Notes: a model not told the origin generated them from the letters alone. A stretch of DNA of 64,000 nucleotides from Arboricoccus pini (GCF_900187945.1 NZ_FYEH01000001.1:186001-250000); one strand, 5' to 3'. Shown: positions 38,620 through 47,893, numbered from the stretch's first letter. Made by a program: numbers and translations.

Positions 38620-39686
38620 ATGGCGGGCAGCGTTGGTGTGGAAGGGGAGCCCGTTCGGCTGCGGGCCTTGGCGACGGCCGTCCCGTCCCATGAACTCGAG
38701 CAGTCGGCCGTGACCTCGGCGGCCTTGGGGATTTTCGAGGGGGCGCTTGAGAACCTTGCGCGGCTGGCGCCGCTTTTTGCGCATGCGGGCATCGAGCGGC
38801 GCTATTCGTGCCTGCCCATCGAAGCACACCTCGTGGAGCGGGGGATGGGTGCGCGCAACCAGCTGTTCATCGAGCAGGCGACCGAGTTGCTGGTAACGGC
38901 GACCGAGCGGGCACTGGACGAGGCCGGATTGGCGCCGGACGTCATCGACGCCGTCGTCCTGGTGTCGTCGACGGGCATCGCGACGCCCAGTCTGGATGCG
39001 CTGGTAGCGGAGCGTCTGGGCATGCGGCCGGACGTCGAGCGCACGCCGATTTTTGGGCTCGGATGTGCTGGCGGCGTGCTCGGATTGGCGCGGGCGGCGG
39101 ATCTGGCGCGGGTCAGGCCGGGTCGGCACGTACTGCTGCTGGTCGTGGAACTGTGTACGCTGGCTTTGCGGCTGCGTGACAAGAGCAAGGCCAATCTGGT
39201 GGCGTGCGCCTTGTTCGGCGACGGGGCATCGGCCGCCATTTTGAGCACGGGTGGCGAGGGTCCCTGGATCGGCGTCTCGGGCGAGCATCGATGGCCGGAC
39301 ACGCTGGATGTGATGGGCTGGCGGGTCGAGGATGACGGGCTGGGCGTGGTTTTTTCGATCAACGTGCCGGAGATCGCACGTCGGCGCATGGGGGAGGCCA
39401 CGGCCGACTTTCTCTTGCGACATGGGAGGAGCGGGCGGCGATCGATCGCTGGATCTGCCATCCTGGTGGGGCCAAGGTCCTGAGCGGGCTGCGGGAGGCG
39501 CTTGATCTGGAAAACGACGCCCTGGATGACGCTCGCGCGGTTTTGCGCGACTATGGCAACATGTCGTCGGCCACGGTGCTCTTCGTCCTGCAGCGGGCCC
39601 TGCGCGATGACGCCTGGCGGCGCGCCTTGATGATGGCGATGGGTCCAGGTTTCACGGCGGGGTTCCTCATGATCGGCAGGGGGTGA
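38620..39686 (+). pseudogene. Type III polyketide synthase, frameshifted
   Basis: Start ATG 38620 with GGTGGAGGG upstream. The first frame encodes the N-terminal thiolase half with catalytic Cys149 (FGLGCAGGVLG, codon at 39064) and would stop at 39481-39483. The conserved C-terminal half continues in the -1 frame: IDRWICHPGG (His codon 39459) and YGNMSSATV (Asn codon 39558), ending at TGA 39684-39686. One base is missing at or near the GGG run at 39424-39426; restoring it gives about 355 residues, the normal family length. Family members make alkylresorcinols or alkylpyrones. The lesion splits the Cys-His-Asn triad. It may be a real inactivation or a sequencing error. The stop overlaps the methyltransferase start (TGATG). 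Confidence 0.88.
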
Positions 39687-40219
39687 TGACGGTCCCGGTG
39701 ATCCTGGCGCTCGTGGCGCTGCAGCGGCTCCTCGAGCTGGTCCTCGCCAGGCGCAACACGGCGCGCCTCATGGCAAGCGGGGGCGTGGAGGTCGGGGCCG
39801 GGCATTATCCGCTCTTCGTCATCCTGCATGGTGGCTGGCTGCTGGCGATGCTGGCCTTTATCCCCTGGTCGGCGCCGATCGATTGGCGTTTCTTCCTCGT
39901 CTATTTGCTGCTGCAGCCTCTACGCGTCTGGGTCGTGGCCTCGCTGGGCGGCCGATGGACGACGCGCATCATCGTTCTGCCCGGTCAAAGGCTGGTGCGG
40001 CAGGGGCCTTATCGGTGGCTACGCCATCCCAACTACTTGATCGTCGCCCTGGAGCTGCCGCTTCTGCCGCTGAGCTTTGGCAGCCTGCGCCTCGCCTTGA
40101 TCTTCGGCGCTCTCAATCTGATGCTGCTTGCTTGGCGGTGCCGTGTCGAGGACCGCGCCTTGCGCGCGCTTTGTCCTCGGGACGATGAGGCGGAATATGG
40201 TCGGAGCGCCGGGATTTGA
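39686..40219 (+). CDS. Isoprenylcysteine carboxyl methyltransferase (ICMT)-like membrane protein
   Basis: 177 residues, four or five membrane helices, ICMT family. The conserved C-terminal motif is GPYRWLRHPNYLIVALELPLLPL (about 105-127), followed by RVEDRALRAL, matching the SAM-binding part of ICMT and the BpsB-like partners of bacterial type III PKSs, which methylate alkylpyrones or resorcinols. The ATG overlaps the PKS stop (TGATG); the in-frame GTG at 39683 is an alternative. The last codons and the TGA stop lie in the 3' end of the oppositely oriented tRNA-Pro gene (overlap 40201-40219). Confidence 0.85.
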   Translation: MTVPVILALVALQRLLELVLARRNTARLMASGGVEVGAGHYPLFVILHGGWLLAMLAFIPWSAPIDWRFFLVYLLLQPLRVWVVASLGGRWTTRIIVLPGQRLVRQGPYRWLRHPNYLIVALELPLLPLSFGSLRLALIFGALNLMLLAWRCRVEDRALRALCPRDDEAEYGRSAGI

Positions 40220-40274
40220 ACCCGGGACCCCCAGTCCCCCAGACTGATGCGCTACCAGGCTGCGCTACGCTCCG
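40201..40274 (-). tRNA. tRNA-Pro (anticodon GGG)
   Basis: On the minus strand the cloverleaf is complete: acceptor stem CGGAGCG/CGCTCCG with discriminator A, D-arm GCGC/GCGC, anticodon stem TCAGT/ACTGG around loop CTGGGGG (anticodon GGG), and T-arm CCGGG-TTCAAAT-CCCGG. CCA is not encoded. It reads CCC and CCU proline codons by standard wobble. Its position beside merR and ihfA is common in Alphaproteobacteria. Confidence 0.97.
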
Positions 40275-40333
40275 ACTTGCAAGAGTGGCGTCGCTATAGC
40301 CGCTGGAAGCGGCGGACGCAACAGGGCCAAGGA

Positions 40334-40945
40334 TCATCCATCCAGGGCGGCGCGCAGCAGCGCATGCAACTCGCCGAGTTCGGCCCGCAACTGGCGGGCG
40401 AGCCGTCGCCGTTCGTTCAGGACCGGCGTCGAGACCGTCTCCGCCGGCGGTGTGACCAGTGGCGCAGGCTGCGGAGCCGCAATGAGTTCGGGGGCGGGTG
40501 CCGTGGCCGTCAGCGGTGGTGCCGGCTCCGACACGCCAGGCGGGGAGTGGGGGGCCGGTTGCGGGGTGGTGCGTCGCCCGGCCGGCGGCTCGACCGCTGT
40601 CGTGCGGCGTGTGCGCAGCAGCCGTTGCGCCCCCTTGATCGTATAGCCCTCGTCATAGAGGAGGACTCGGATGCGGCGCAGCGTGTCCACGTCCTCGGGC
40701 CGGTAATAGCGCCGGCCGCCGCCGCGTTTTAAAGGCCGGACTTGAGGGAACTTGCTTTCCCAGAAGCGCAGGACGTGCTGGGCCACGTCCAGATCGTCGG
40801 CGACCTCGCTAATCGTGCGGAAGGCGCTTAGCGACTTGGCGGTTCGGCCCTGGACGCGGCCGCCGGCGCCTTCCTCGTCCGGCGACGGCAGGCCGTTGCT
40901 CTCTCCTCCTGCATCGCCGCCGGGCAACGCCACGCTCACGCTCAT
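40334..40945 (-). CDS. MerR-family transcriptional regulator
   Basis: 203 residues. Residues about 40-110 form the MerR winged helix: [45 protein letters not shown], then [15 protein letters not shown]. The N-terminal 38 residues and the central Ala/Pro-rich linker (about 115-170) are low-complexity. The C-terminal helix [19 protein letters not shown] probably dimerises. There are no metal-binding Cys residues, so this is not a classical mercury or metal sensor. The group is conserved next to ihfA in Alphaproteobacteria but its targets are not established. It lies 37 bp after ihfA on the same strand. Confidence 0.9.
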   Translation of the reverse strand: MSVSVALPGGDAGGESNGLPSPDEEGAGGRVQGRTAKSLSAFRTISEVADDLDVAQHVLRFWESKFPQVRPLKRGGGRRYYRPEDVDTLRRIRVLLYDEGYTIKGAQRLLRTRRTTAVEPPAGRRTTPQPAPHSPPGVSEPAPPLTATAPAPELIAAPQPAPLVTPPAETVSTPVLNERRRLARQLRAELGELHALLRAALDG

Positions 40946-40982
40946 CTGGCCGCGCCGGACGCCATCGCAGGTGCCATGGAAG

Positions 40983-41288
40983 TCATGGCGGCGAGGCCTC
41001 GCCGTTGATGCGATCCTTCAACATCTGCGAGGCACGAAAGACGAGGACGCGGCGCGGCAGGATCGGCACCTCTTCGCCCGTCTTCGGATTGCGTCCCACG
41101 CGTTCACCCTTCTCGCGCACCATGAATGTGCCGAATGAGGATATCTTGACCATCCCGTCACCGAGCAGCGAGTTCGCCATCTCTTCAAGGATGAAATCGA
41201 CGAGTTGCGCGGATTCGGTACGCGAGAGGCCTACTTCCTGGTAGACGGCTTCCGCGAGGTGTGCCCGCGTGACGGTAAGTCCCGCCAC
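40983..41288 (-). CDS. ihfA: Integration host factor subunit alpha
   Basis: 101 residues from the GTG at 41288, selected because AAGGGAG lies a few bases upstream and the family sequence ([22 protein letters not shown]) begins right after; the frame is open to 41531 but that part is not protein-like. Signature DNA-binding arm: [25 protein letters not shown], then [21 protein letters not shown] bends DNA in replication, recombination and transcription. It lies 103 bp downstream of fabH on the same strand. Confidence 0.95.
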   Translation of the reverse strand: MAGLTVTRAHLAEAVYQEVGLSRTESAQLVDFILEEMANSLLGDGMVKISSFGTFMVREKGERVGRNPKTGEEVPILPRRVLVFRASQMLKDRINGEASPP

Positions 41289-41391
41289 AAATTCTCCCTT
41301 CCGACAGCTGGATGACGAAAAAATTAAGCTGCTAGAAGAGTTTCCGTCAACAAGCAGAAAGGCTTCCTGAACTGGTTCGTCGCCTTGGCGA

Positions 41392-42366
41392 TCACCAGCG
41401 CAGGCACACAGCACCCCAACTGAAGCCGCCGCCCAGTGCGTTCGCGACCAGGGTGTGGCCCCGCTGCAACCGGCCATCCTCGAAGATGGCATTGATCGCC
41501 AGAGGAATCGAGGCGGCCGAGGTATTGGCATGGTCGCCCACCGTCAGGACGACGCGCTCGGCGGGGAAACCGAGCTTCTTGCCGACCCCATCAATGATGC
41601 GGGCATTCGCCTGGTGCGGCACCATCCAGTCGATGTCGGCAAGCGGGATGCCGGCCAGGGCGGCGGCCTGCTCGGCGGCCTCGGCCAGCTTGACCACGGC
41701 GAAGCGGAAGACTTCGCGGCCATTCATCTTGAGCACGCCCACGCGTCCGCCGCCCCGCGAGGGGCCGCCATCGACGAAAAGATCGTCGTAATTGCGGCCA
41801 TCCGCGCCGAGCGTGATCCCTAGAAGGCCGCGATCGCTGGTATCGCCCTTCTGCTCCTGTGCCTCGAGCACCATGGCGCCGGCACCGTCACCGAAGAGAA
41901 CGCAGGTGCCGCGGTCGTTCCAGTCCAGGATCCGCGAGAAGGTCTCGGCACCGATCACGAGGGCGCGGCGCGAGAGACCCGTGCGCAGGAAGCCGTCCGC
42001 CGTCGCCAGCGCATAGGGGAATCCGGCGCAGACGGCCTGCACGTCGAAGGCGATGCCGGGCTGCAGCTCGAGCTTGCGCTGCACCGCCGTCGCGGTGGCG
42101 GGAAAGGTATTGTCCGGCGTCGAGGTGGCGACGATGACGGTGTCGATCGAGCGCGGATCGATGTCGGCCCTGAGGATGGCCTGCCTGGCGGCGGCCACTG
42201 CCAGGTCCGAGGTCAGCTCGCCCTCGGCTGCCAGATGGCGCTGGCGGATGCCCGTCCGGCTCTGGATCCAGTCATCGGACGTCCCTAGCGCAGCAGGCAA
42301 CTCGTCGTTGCGCATGACCTTGGCTGGCAGGTAGGCCCCGATACCGCGGATCGTCGATCGAATCAT
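41392..42366 (-). CDS. fabH: 3-oxoacyl-ACP synthase III (KAS III)
   Basis: 324 residues. Condenses acetyl-CoA with malonyl-ACP to start fatty-acid synthesis. The catalytic triad is complete: Cys113 ([15 protein letters not shown]), His251 ([11 protein letters not shown]) and Asn281 ([14 protein letters not shown]). GTRSG-type sequence [12 protein letters not shown] lies near the N-terminus. It lies 54 bp downstream of plsX, the usual plsX-fabH pairing that links phospholipid and fatty-acid initiation. Confidence 0.97.
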   Translation of the reverse strand: MIRSTIRGIGAYLPAKVMRNDELPAALGTSDDWIQSRTGIRQRHLAAEGELTSDLAVAAARQAILRADIDPRSIDTVIVATSTPDNTFPATATAVQRKLELQPGIAFDVQAVCAGFPYALATADGFLRTGLSRRALVIGAETFSRILDWNDRGTCVLFGDGAGAMVLEAQEQKGDTSDRGLLGITLGADGRNYDDLFVDGGPSRGGGRVGVLKMNGREVFRFAVVKLAEAAEQAAALAGIPLADIDWMVPHQANARIIDGVGKKLGFPAERVVLTVGDHANTSAASIPLAINAIFEDGRLQRGHTLVANALGGGFSWGAVCLRW

Positions 42367-42420
42367 CTGCGCTCTAATCTCGTGCTGGAAAAATCCATGA
42401 CGGCAGGTGCGTGCCCGCCC

Positions 42421-43464
42421 TCAAGAGGCGGCGACCTCCGAAGCGGGCTCGAGCATGGCGCCCAACTGGCTCATCGCCTGGATGATATGCTCGTTCGTGC
42501 CATTACGCACGAGCTCGGCCGCCACCAGCACCGCCTGGCCGAAACCAAACCCGTCCGTGCCGCCATGACTTTTCACGACGACGCCGCCCAGACCCAGGAA
42601 CATGGCACCGTTATGGACGCGCGGATCGAAGCGCTCGCGCAGCTGGCCCAAAGCCGGTCGCGATACCAGATAGCCGAGCTTGCCGCGCATGCTGGAAGAA
42701 AAGGCGCCCTTGAGCTCGTCCATGAGCATCTTGGCGGTCCCCTCGGCAACCTTGAGGGCGACGTTGCCGGTGAACCCGTCCGTCACGATCACATCCACAT
42801 CGCCCTTGAAGATGTCGGTGCCCTCGACGAAGCCCTGAAAGTCGATCGGCGGCGGCAGCTGCCGGAGAATGGCCGCCGTGTTGCGCACGATATCGTCGCC
42901 CTTGAGTTCCTCCACGCCGACATTGACGAGCCCCACGCGCGGCCGCTCGATCTTCAAGATCGCCTGGGCGAACACCGTGCCCATCACCGCGAACTGAACG
43001 AGATGCGTCGCGTCGCAGTCGATATTCGCCCCGAGGTCCAAAAGGACGATGGGCCGTCGCCGCGAGGGCAGGATGCCGCAGATCGCCGGTCGGTCGATGC
43101 CGGGCAGTGTGCGCAGCACGAGCTTGCCCATGCCCATGAGGGCGCCTGTGTTGCCCGCCGAGACGGCGGCCGAGGCCTCCTTCTCCTTCACCGCGTTGAT
43201 CGCCAGCCGCATGCTGGACGTGCGCCCCTGGCGGACGGCGACCGAGGGCTTGGCATCGCCGGCGATGAAGGCATCCGTGTGGCGGATCGTCAGGGCGGCG
43301 GCCAGCGCCGGCCTGGCCGCCACGAGCGGCGCCAGCTTCGCCTCGTCGCCGAAAAGCAGGAAATGCAGCTCGGGCAACTGCTCCAGAGCCCTGGCGGCCC
43401 CATCGACGACGATCTCGGGAGCCTTGTCCCCGCCCATGCCATCGAGGGCGATCGTCAATGTCAC
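42421..43464 (-). CDS. plsX: Phosphate acyltransferase PlsX
   Basis: 347 residues. Makes acyl-phosphate from acyl-ACP for PlsY-dependent phosphatidic acid synthesis. Family features: IALDGMGGDKAPEIVVDGA at the start, VSAGNTGALMGMGKLVLRTLPGIDRPAI (about 100-130), VGLVNVGVEELKGDD and VIVTDGFTGNVALKVAEGTA. It is a peripheral membrane enzyme. DUF177 is upstream, but the 130-bp interval between them contains no rpmF gene, unlike the yceD-rpmF-plsX order of many bacteria. Confidence 0.97.
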   Translation of the reverse strand: MTLTIALDGMGGDKAPEIVVDGAARALEQLPELHFLLFGDEAKLAPLVAARPALAAALTIRHTDAFIAGDAKPSVAVRQGRTSSMRLAINAVKEKEASAAVSAGNTGALMGMGKLVLRTLPGIDRPAICGILPSRRRPIVLLDLGANIDCDATHLVQFAVMGTVFAQAILKIERPRVGLVNVGVEELKGDDIVRNTAAILRQLPPPIDFQGFVEGTDIFKGDVDVIVTDGFTGNVALKVAEGTAKMLMDELKGAFSSSMRGKLGYLVSRPALGQLRERFDPRVHNGAMFLGLGGVVVKSHGGTDGFGFGQAVLVAAELVRNGTNEHIIQAMSQLGAMLEPASEVAAS

Positions 43465-43594
43465 GATGGTTGATCCCTACCTGCCGCGATAGGCGGCGTC
43501 ATCCGATCCATGTCCTTGCCGTCACCGGGAAGACCTAAGATCCTCCGATGGTTTCCGCCGCCCTCATAGCGAAAAGGATCGCGCAGCACGAGCC

Positions 43595-44140
43595 TCATCG
43601 GCCATCTTCCTTCTGGCCCTTGAGGGCGCTGAGGACGGCGAACGGCCCATCTCGCGGCGGCTCGCTCACGACGTCCTGGCCGGGCTCGAAGCCAGGCGCA
43701 TGCGGATAGGGGTCCAGATTGACCGCCAGCTCCTCGACGACGATCTCGCCCACGTCCAGCTTATCGCCCTCGAGTGGCTCAAGGTCCAAAAGGTCCGGAT
43801 CGATCGTGATCTCGGTCTCGTCGGGCACCTCGCCCGTCGTGAACAAGCGCTGAAAGGGCAGCCACGTCACGCTCTCGAAGGGCTCGAGCGAGACGACGCA
43901 GGTCTGGATCACCCGCGCCTCCAATTCGCCATCGACGGCGAAGACCTCGGCGCTGCCATGCCGCGCCACCCGGAGGGTCGCCTTCAACGACCGCAGCGCG
44001 ACTAGGTCCAGCCTGCTGGCCAGCGCGTCGCATTCGGCCTTATCCGCCTCGATCTCGAGATTGAGCCCGTCCTCGGGCAAGCGGTGGATCGATACCGGCC
44101 GCGACATTTCGGGGACAGGTAATACCGACGGGTCGCTCAC
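43595..44140 (-). CDS. DUF177 (YceD-like) protein
   Basis: 181 residues from the GTG at 44140, which overlaps the stop of the upstream chaperone gene (GTGA); ATG 44107 is a shorter alternative. The frame extends to 44785 over the chaperone gene without protein-like content. DUF177 features: LRVARHGSAEVFAVDGELEARVIQTCVVSLEPFESV with the single Cys-Val-Val-Ser-Leu-Glu-Pro motif, and the acidic EPLEGDKLDVGEIVVEELAVNLDPYPHAPG. YceD proteins have been tied to 23S rRNA accumulation and ribosome biogenesis. It is in its usual place upstream of plsX. Confidence 0.9.
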   Translation of the reverse strand: MSDPSVLPVPEMSRPVSIHRLPEDGLNLEIEADKAECDALASRLDLVALRSLKATLRVARHGSAEVFAVDGELEARVIQTCVVSLEPFESVTWLPFQRLFTTGEVPDETEITIDPDLLDLEPLEGDKLDVGEIVVEELAVNLDPYPHAPGFEPGQDVVSEPPRDGPFAVLSALKGQKEDGR

Positions 44141-44742
44141 GAGACCCTCTCCATTCCGTCTAGACGACCGGCCAGCAGCTCGTCGCCGGGAGCGGCGCGC
44201 AGCAAGCGTGCCTCGTCCAGGACGGCATCCCAGAGAGCCGGCGCCTTTGCCGCCGCCGGATCCCCATAGACGTTCTTGCCCAAGATCTCGATCATGGGGC
44301 GGACATCGCCCGTCGCCAGCGCCCGATCCAGGTGCTGCAAGCGGAAATAGAAGCTCTGCGCCATGCGCTTCACATATTTGCCAATCGAGAGGTCGCCGAT
44401 CGCCAGCTCGCGCAACGACCGGTCCATATCCTTCATCATGCAGTCGAACAGAACCTGCGCCAGTTCCTTGCCGGCCGGCCCTGCCTCGTCCAGGCGCAAT
44501 GCCAAAAGACCCGCGTGGAGCTGGATCATCTCCCAGCGCCCCTCGGTCGTGTCCGGCACGCCTAACCCGGCAAAGAGATAGGGCCGCCGTGCGCGAGCGA
44601 CAACCGCCCCATAGAGCGCCCACGCCCGCGTCTCCAGCTCGCGCTGGCGCGGGCTCAACCCCGAGCGGCGACCAACCCAGCTGACCAGCCGCCCAACTCT
44701 GTTTCTTTGCCTGACCTCGTCCACCTGTCGCCGCGCGTCCAT
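44137..44742 (-). CDS. Ubiquinol-cytochrome c chaperone (CBP3-like)
   Basis: 201 residues from the ATG at 44742. The frame is open to 45081, but further upstream it overlaps divergent bamE and looks non-coding; ATG 44793 is a less likely start. The Ubiq_cyt_C_chap domain is seen as ALYGAVVARARRPYLFAGLGVPDTTEGRWEMIQLHAGLLALRL, then LFDCMMKDMDRSLRELAIGDLSIGKYVKRMAQSFYFRL. The family (Cbp3) assists assembly of the cytochrome bc1 complex, so aerobic respiration through bc1 is implied. Coupled to DUF177 by overlap and divergent from bamE. Confidence 0.9.
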   Translation of the reverse strand: MDARRQVDEVRQRNRVGRLVSWVGRRSGLSPRQRELETRAWALYGAVVARARRPYLFAGLGVPDTTEGRWEMIQLHAGLLALRLDEAGPAGKELAQVLFDCMMKDMDRSLRELAIGDLSIGKYVKRMAQSFYFRLQHLDRALATGDVRPMIEILGKNVYGDPAAAKAPALWDAVLDEARLLRAAPGDELLAGRLDGMERVS

Positions 44743-44805
44743 TCGTGGTACCGGAACTCGGACCGTTCGTCCCTCGAGGTGACATATAGCCATGGTGCCC
44801 AGCAA

Positions 44806-45324
44806 GTGACCCTTTCGCGCCCGTCCGGCAAGGCCCTGTGTTTCAAGCCCTTGTCCCTGGCGAGCAGCCTCGCGGCCATCGCCCTGCTCGCCGCCTGCTC
44901 GCCCACCATCGACAGCCGCGGCTACCAGTTCGACCAGGGCCGGATCGACCAGATCACGCCCGGCGTCACCAGCCGCGAGGAGGTGGCCCGCATCCTGGGC
45001 ACGCCGTCGACCACGGCCACCTTCAATGACAGCAATTGGTATTATATCAGCCAGCGTTACGAACGGCGAAGCTTCTTTCAAGACAATCTCGTGAAGCAGG
45101 ACGTAGTCGACGTCGTCTTCAACGACAATGGCATCGTCTCCTCGGTGAACAAATCCGGCCTCGACAACGCCACCGCCGTCAAGCCGATGGCCCAGACCAC
45201 GCCTACGGGCGGTGCCGAAATGAGTGCCGTTGCTCAGTTCATCAGCAATATCGGCCGCTTCAACCCGACAGGCGGCGGCGCCACGCCCGGCCAGCGGCCA
45301 GGCGGTACCTACGGCGGCGGCTGA
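44806..45324 (+). CDS. bamE: Outer membrane assembly lipoprotein BamE
   Basis: 172 residues from the GTG at 44806; the start is uncertain because the frame is open to 44707 and no ribosome-binding site stands out. Lipoprotein signal with lipobox ALLAAC, then the SmpA/OmlA (BamE) fold: FDQGRIDQITPGVTSREEVARILGTPSTTATFNDSNWYYISQRYE and VVDVVFNDNGIV. The C-terminal 50 residues are Gly/Pro/Thr-rich. BamE supports the BAM complex in beta-barrel insertion and, with tamA/tamB elsewhere in the window, belongs to the envelope machinery. It is divergent from the chaperone gene. Confidence 0.9.
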   Translation: MTLSRPSGKALCFKPLSLASSLAAIALLAACSPTIDSRGYQFDQGRIDQITPGVTSREEVARILGTPSTTATFNDSNWYYISQRYERRSFFQDNLVKQDVVDVVFNDNGIVSSVNKSGLDNATAVKPMAQTTPTGGAEMSAVAQFISNIGRFNPTGGGATPGQRPGGTYGGG

Positions 45325-45399
45325 TCGGTCCGGCCTTCGGACACAGCATCGTCTTCAGCCGGCCTAGGGCCACGGCGCTTCGCCGGCTGCGGACTCGTC

Positions 45400-47517
45400 T
45401 CACTGCAAGGCGGCGATCGATGCCAGGATCAAGAGTGCCACGATATTGGTGATCTTGATCATCGGATTGATCGCAGGCCCCGCCGTATCCTTATAGGGAT
45501 CGCCCACCGTGTCGCCGGTGATCGCGGCCTTGTGAGCCTCGGAGCCTTTGCCGCCGAAATTCCCCTCCTCGATATATTTCTTGGCATTGTCCCAGGCGCC
45601 GCCGCCCGAGGTCATCGACAACGCAACGAAGATGCCCGTGACGATCGTGCCGAGAAGCAGGGCGCCAAGGGTCTCCAGCGCCGCCGCCCGCCCGGCTATC
45701 GCCGCAATCAGCAGATAGACGATGATCGGTGCCAGCACCGGCAGCATCGAGGGGATGATCATCTCGCGGATGCCAGCCCGCGTCAGCATGTCGACCGCCC
45801 GGCCATAATCCGGCTTCGACGTGCCGGCCATGATGCCCGGATCCTCGCGAAATTGCCGCCGCACCTCCTCGACGATGGCACTGGCCGCGCGCCCGACGGC
45901 CTGCATGCCCAGGGCACCGAAGAGATAAGGCAGCATGCCGCCCAGGAAGAGGCCGACCACGGTAAAGGGGTTGGCCAGATCGAAGCTGACCTTGAGGTCG
46001 GGGAAATAATAGTGAATGTCCTCGACGAAGGCCGCGAAGAGGACCAGGGCCGCCAGGGCCGCCGAGCCGATGGCATAGCCCTTCGTTACCGCCTTTGTCG
46101 TGTTGCCGACGGCATCCAGCGCGTCGGTATGTAACCGTACCTCCGGCGGCAGTCCCGCCATCTCGGCGATGCCGCCGGCATTGTCGGTCACCGGCCCGTA
46201 GGCATCGAGGGAGACGACCAGCCCCGTCAGTGCCAGCATCGTCGTCGCGGCGACGCCGATGCCATAGAGCCCGGCATTGTGGTGGGCGACCAGGATGCCG
46301 GCACAGATCACGATCACCGGCAGGGCCGTGGCCTCCATCGAGATCGCCAGGCCCTGGATGACATTCGTCCCATGACCCGTGGTCGAGCTCCGGGCTATGC
46401 TCTTGACCGGCCGGTGGCTCGTGCCCGTGTAGTATTCGGTCACCAGGATCAAGAGCCCCGTCACTGCAATGCCCGTCAGCGCGCAGAGCCAGACGTTGAA
46501 GCCGCCGAACAACACCGTCGTGTAGCCGCCCGAGCGCGCATCGTAGGTCGTGCCGAAACCGAGCACGATCCAGGTGACGGGCAGGAGGGCAATCGCGGAA
46601 ATCCCGGCCGCCCCCCAAAATCCCTTATAGAGCGCGCCCATGATGTTGTTGCTGGCTCCCAGCTTCACGAGATAGGTGCCGGCGATGGAGGCCAGGAGGC
46701 AGATGCCGCCCACCACCAGCGGATAGAGCATCAAGGCCGAGGTAAAGGGCGAATATTCGAAGAAGATGGCACCCAGGAGCATCGTCGCCGAGACGGTGAC
46801 CACATAGGTCTCGAAAAGATCGGCCGCCATGCCGGCGCAGTCGCCGACATTGTCGCCCACATTGTCGGCGATCACCGCCGGGTTGCGCGGATCGTCCTCG
46901 GGAATGCCCGCCTCGACTTTGCCCACCAGGTCGGCGCCCACATCCGCACCCTTGGTGAAGATGCCGCCACCCAGACGGGCGAAGATCGAAATCAGCGAGG
47001 CGCCGAATGAAAGGCCCAGGAGTGCTTCCAGGATCGTGCGCGTCGAGGCCCCGAAGATCAACAGCAGGCCATAATAGATGGCCACACCAAGGAGACCCAA
47101 TGCCACCACCAGCATGCCGGTGACCGCACCAGACCTGAACGCCACGTCCAGGCCGCCGGCCAGCCCCGACGTCGCCGCAGCCTGCGCCGTCCTGACATTC
47201 GCCCGCACCGACACGTTCATGCCGATGAAACCAGCACAGGCTGAAAGGACGGCACCCAGAAGATAGCCGATGCCGACGGCGAAACCCAGAAACAAGGTCA
47301 GGATGACAAAGACGATCACGCCGACGATCGCGATCGTCCGATATTGCCGGTTGAGATAGGCGCTGGCCCCTTCCTGAATGGCGGCCGCGATCTCCTGCAT
47401 CGTCGCATTGCCCGCCGGCATCGCCAGGATCTGCGCCCGAGTAAGATAGCCATAGGCCAGCCCTGCGCCGCCACAAGCGAGCACGAGGACAAAGTAGAAC
47501 CACTCGAGTCCCGTCAT
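45400..47517 (-). CDS. hppA: K+-insensitive H+-translocating membrane pyrophosphatase
   Basis: 705 residues from the ATG at 47517 with GAGG seven bases upstream (a GTG two codons earlier is in frame). About 16 membrane helices. The pyrophosphate-binding segment is [20 protein letters not shown] continuing with [18 protein letters not shown] (about 190-238). Pumping and hydrolysis motifs recur near the C-terminus ([25 protein letters not shown]). The K+-sensitivity site is GNTTKA with Lys at about position 475, the mark of the K+-independent, proton-pumping subfamily. It conserves energy from biosynthetic PPi. Convergent with bamE. Confidence 0.97.
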   Translation of the reverse strand: MTGLEWFYFVLVLACGGAGLAYGYLTRAQILAMPAGNATMQEIAAAIQEGASAYLNRQYRTIAIVGVIVFVILTLFLGFAVGIGYLLGAVLSACAGFIGMNVSVRANVRTAQAAATSGLAGGLDVAFRSGAVTGMLVVALGLLGVAIYYGLLLIFGASTRTILEALLGLSFGASLISIFARLGGGIFTKGADVGADLVGKVEAGIPEDDPRNPAVIADNVGDNVGDCAGMAADLFETYVVTVSATMLLGAIFFEYSPFTSALMLYPLVVGGICLLASIAGTYLVKLGASNNIMGALYKGFWGAAGISAIALLPVTWIVLGFGTTYDARSGGYTTVLFGGFNVWLCALTGIAVTGLLILVTEYYTGTSHRPVKSIARSSTTGHGTNVIQGLAISMEATALPVIVICAGILVAHHNAGLYGIGVAATTMLALTGLVVSLDAYGPVTDNAGGIAEMAGLPPEVRLHTDALDAVGNTTKAVTKGYAIGSAALAALVLFAAFVEDIHYYFPDLKVSFDLANPFTVVGLFLGGMLPYLFGALGMQAVGRAASAIVEEVRRQFREDPGIMAGTSKPDYGRAVDMLTRAGIREMIIPSMLPVLAPIIVYLLIAAIAGRAAALETLGALLLGTIVTGIFVALSMTSGGGAWDNAKKYIEEGNFGGKGSEAHKAAITGDTVGDPYKDTAGPAINPMIKITNIVALLILASIAALQ

Positions 47518-47733
47518 GGGCACCTCAATGATTATGAGTTCGTTATTCTTGCGCGCGAGCGGTGATCCTCATCTCGTCCTTTAGCCTTCCCTGACGCGCG
47601 TCTCGTACGTGAAGCGTTCGAATTCGCAGGTCGATGCAGCCCCTTGGCCGGAGCCGTCACCACGAGCAGTAGTCCCGCAGTTAATGAGTGTCCATGAAAG
47701 AAGGGGAGAAGAATAAACCTCCGCCTCCGGACA

Positions 47734-47833
47734 GCGATCCGATGATCGCCGTCTCATTATGCGGACGTGAGGAGGAAGCCTTCGGCGACCAGGAGGCACC
47801 GCCTCCTGGACCTGGGGCGATGGGGTGGGTCGG
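47734..47833 (+). repeat. Left copy of a ~100-bp inverted repeat element
   Basis: Begins GCGATCCGATGATCGCCG and contains the hairpin CCAGGAGGC (47789-47797) / GCCTCCTGG (47801-47809) with a 3-nt loop. It matches the reverse complement of 48699-48797 over nearly its whole length (about three quarters identical by eye), including compensatory changes in the hairpin. The companion copy lies beyond the next gene. Confidence 0.75.
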
Positions 47834-47863
47834 ACAGCGGGCGGCGCATGAGATCTGTTATAT

Positions 47864-47879
47864 AAGGACTATATTCCTT
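47864..47879. promoter_or_regulatory. 16-bp near-perfect palindrome before the 47894 gene
   Basis: AAGGACTA (47864-47871) and TATTCCTT (47872-47879) are symmetric at 7 of 8 positions, and weaker symmetry extends outward to 26 bp. It is 15 bp upstream of the ATG and shares GGACTATA with the irr dyad. It is placed like an operator; the regulator is unknown. Confidence 0.45.
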
Positions 47880-47893
47880 GTACAGTGGGCCCC

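Larger units (their letters stand above)
47518..47884. other. 367-bp intergenic region with a repeat copy and a promoter-like palindrome
   Basis: No gene is supported. It contains the left copy of an inverted repeat (47734-47833) and a 16-bp palindrome (47864-47879) just before the next gene. The hppA promoter should lie near 47520-47600 but was not assignable. Confidence 0.55.

Noticed and set aside
39400-39440. Programmed -1 ribosomal frameshift in the PKS gene.
   Set aside because: No slippery heptamer or downstream pseudoknot was seen at the shift; a missing base in a G run explains it more simply.
44137-45081. Extension of the chaperone frame to 45081 across bamE.
   Set aside because: The first 113 residues are Ala/Gly/Arg-rich and antisense to conserved bamE; the family domain starts after ATG 44742.
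45357-45388. Inverted repeat AGCCGGC...GCCGGCT between bamE and hppA as a terminator.
   Set aside because: Seven-base arms with an 18-nt loop and no U-tract; too weak to call.
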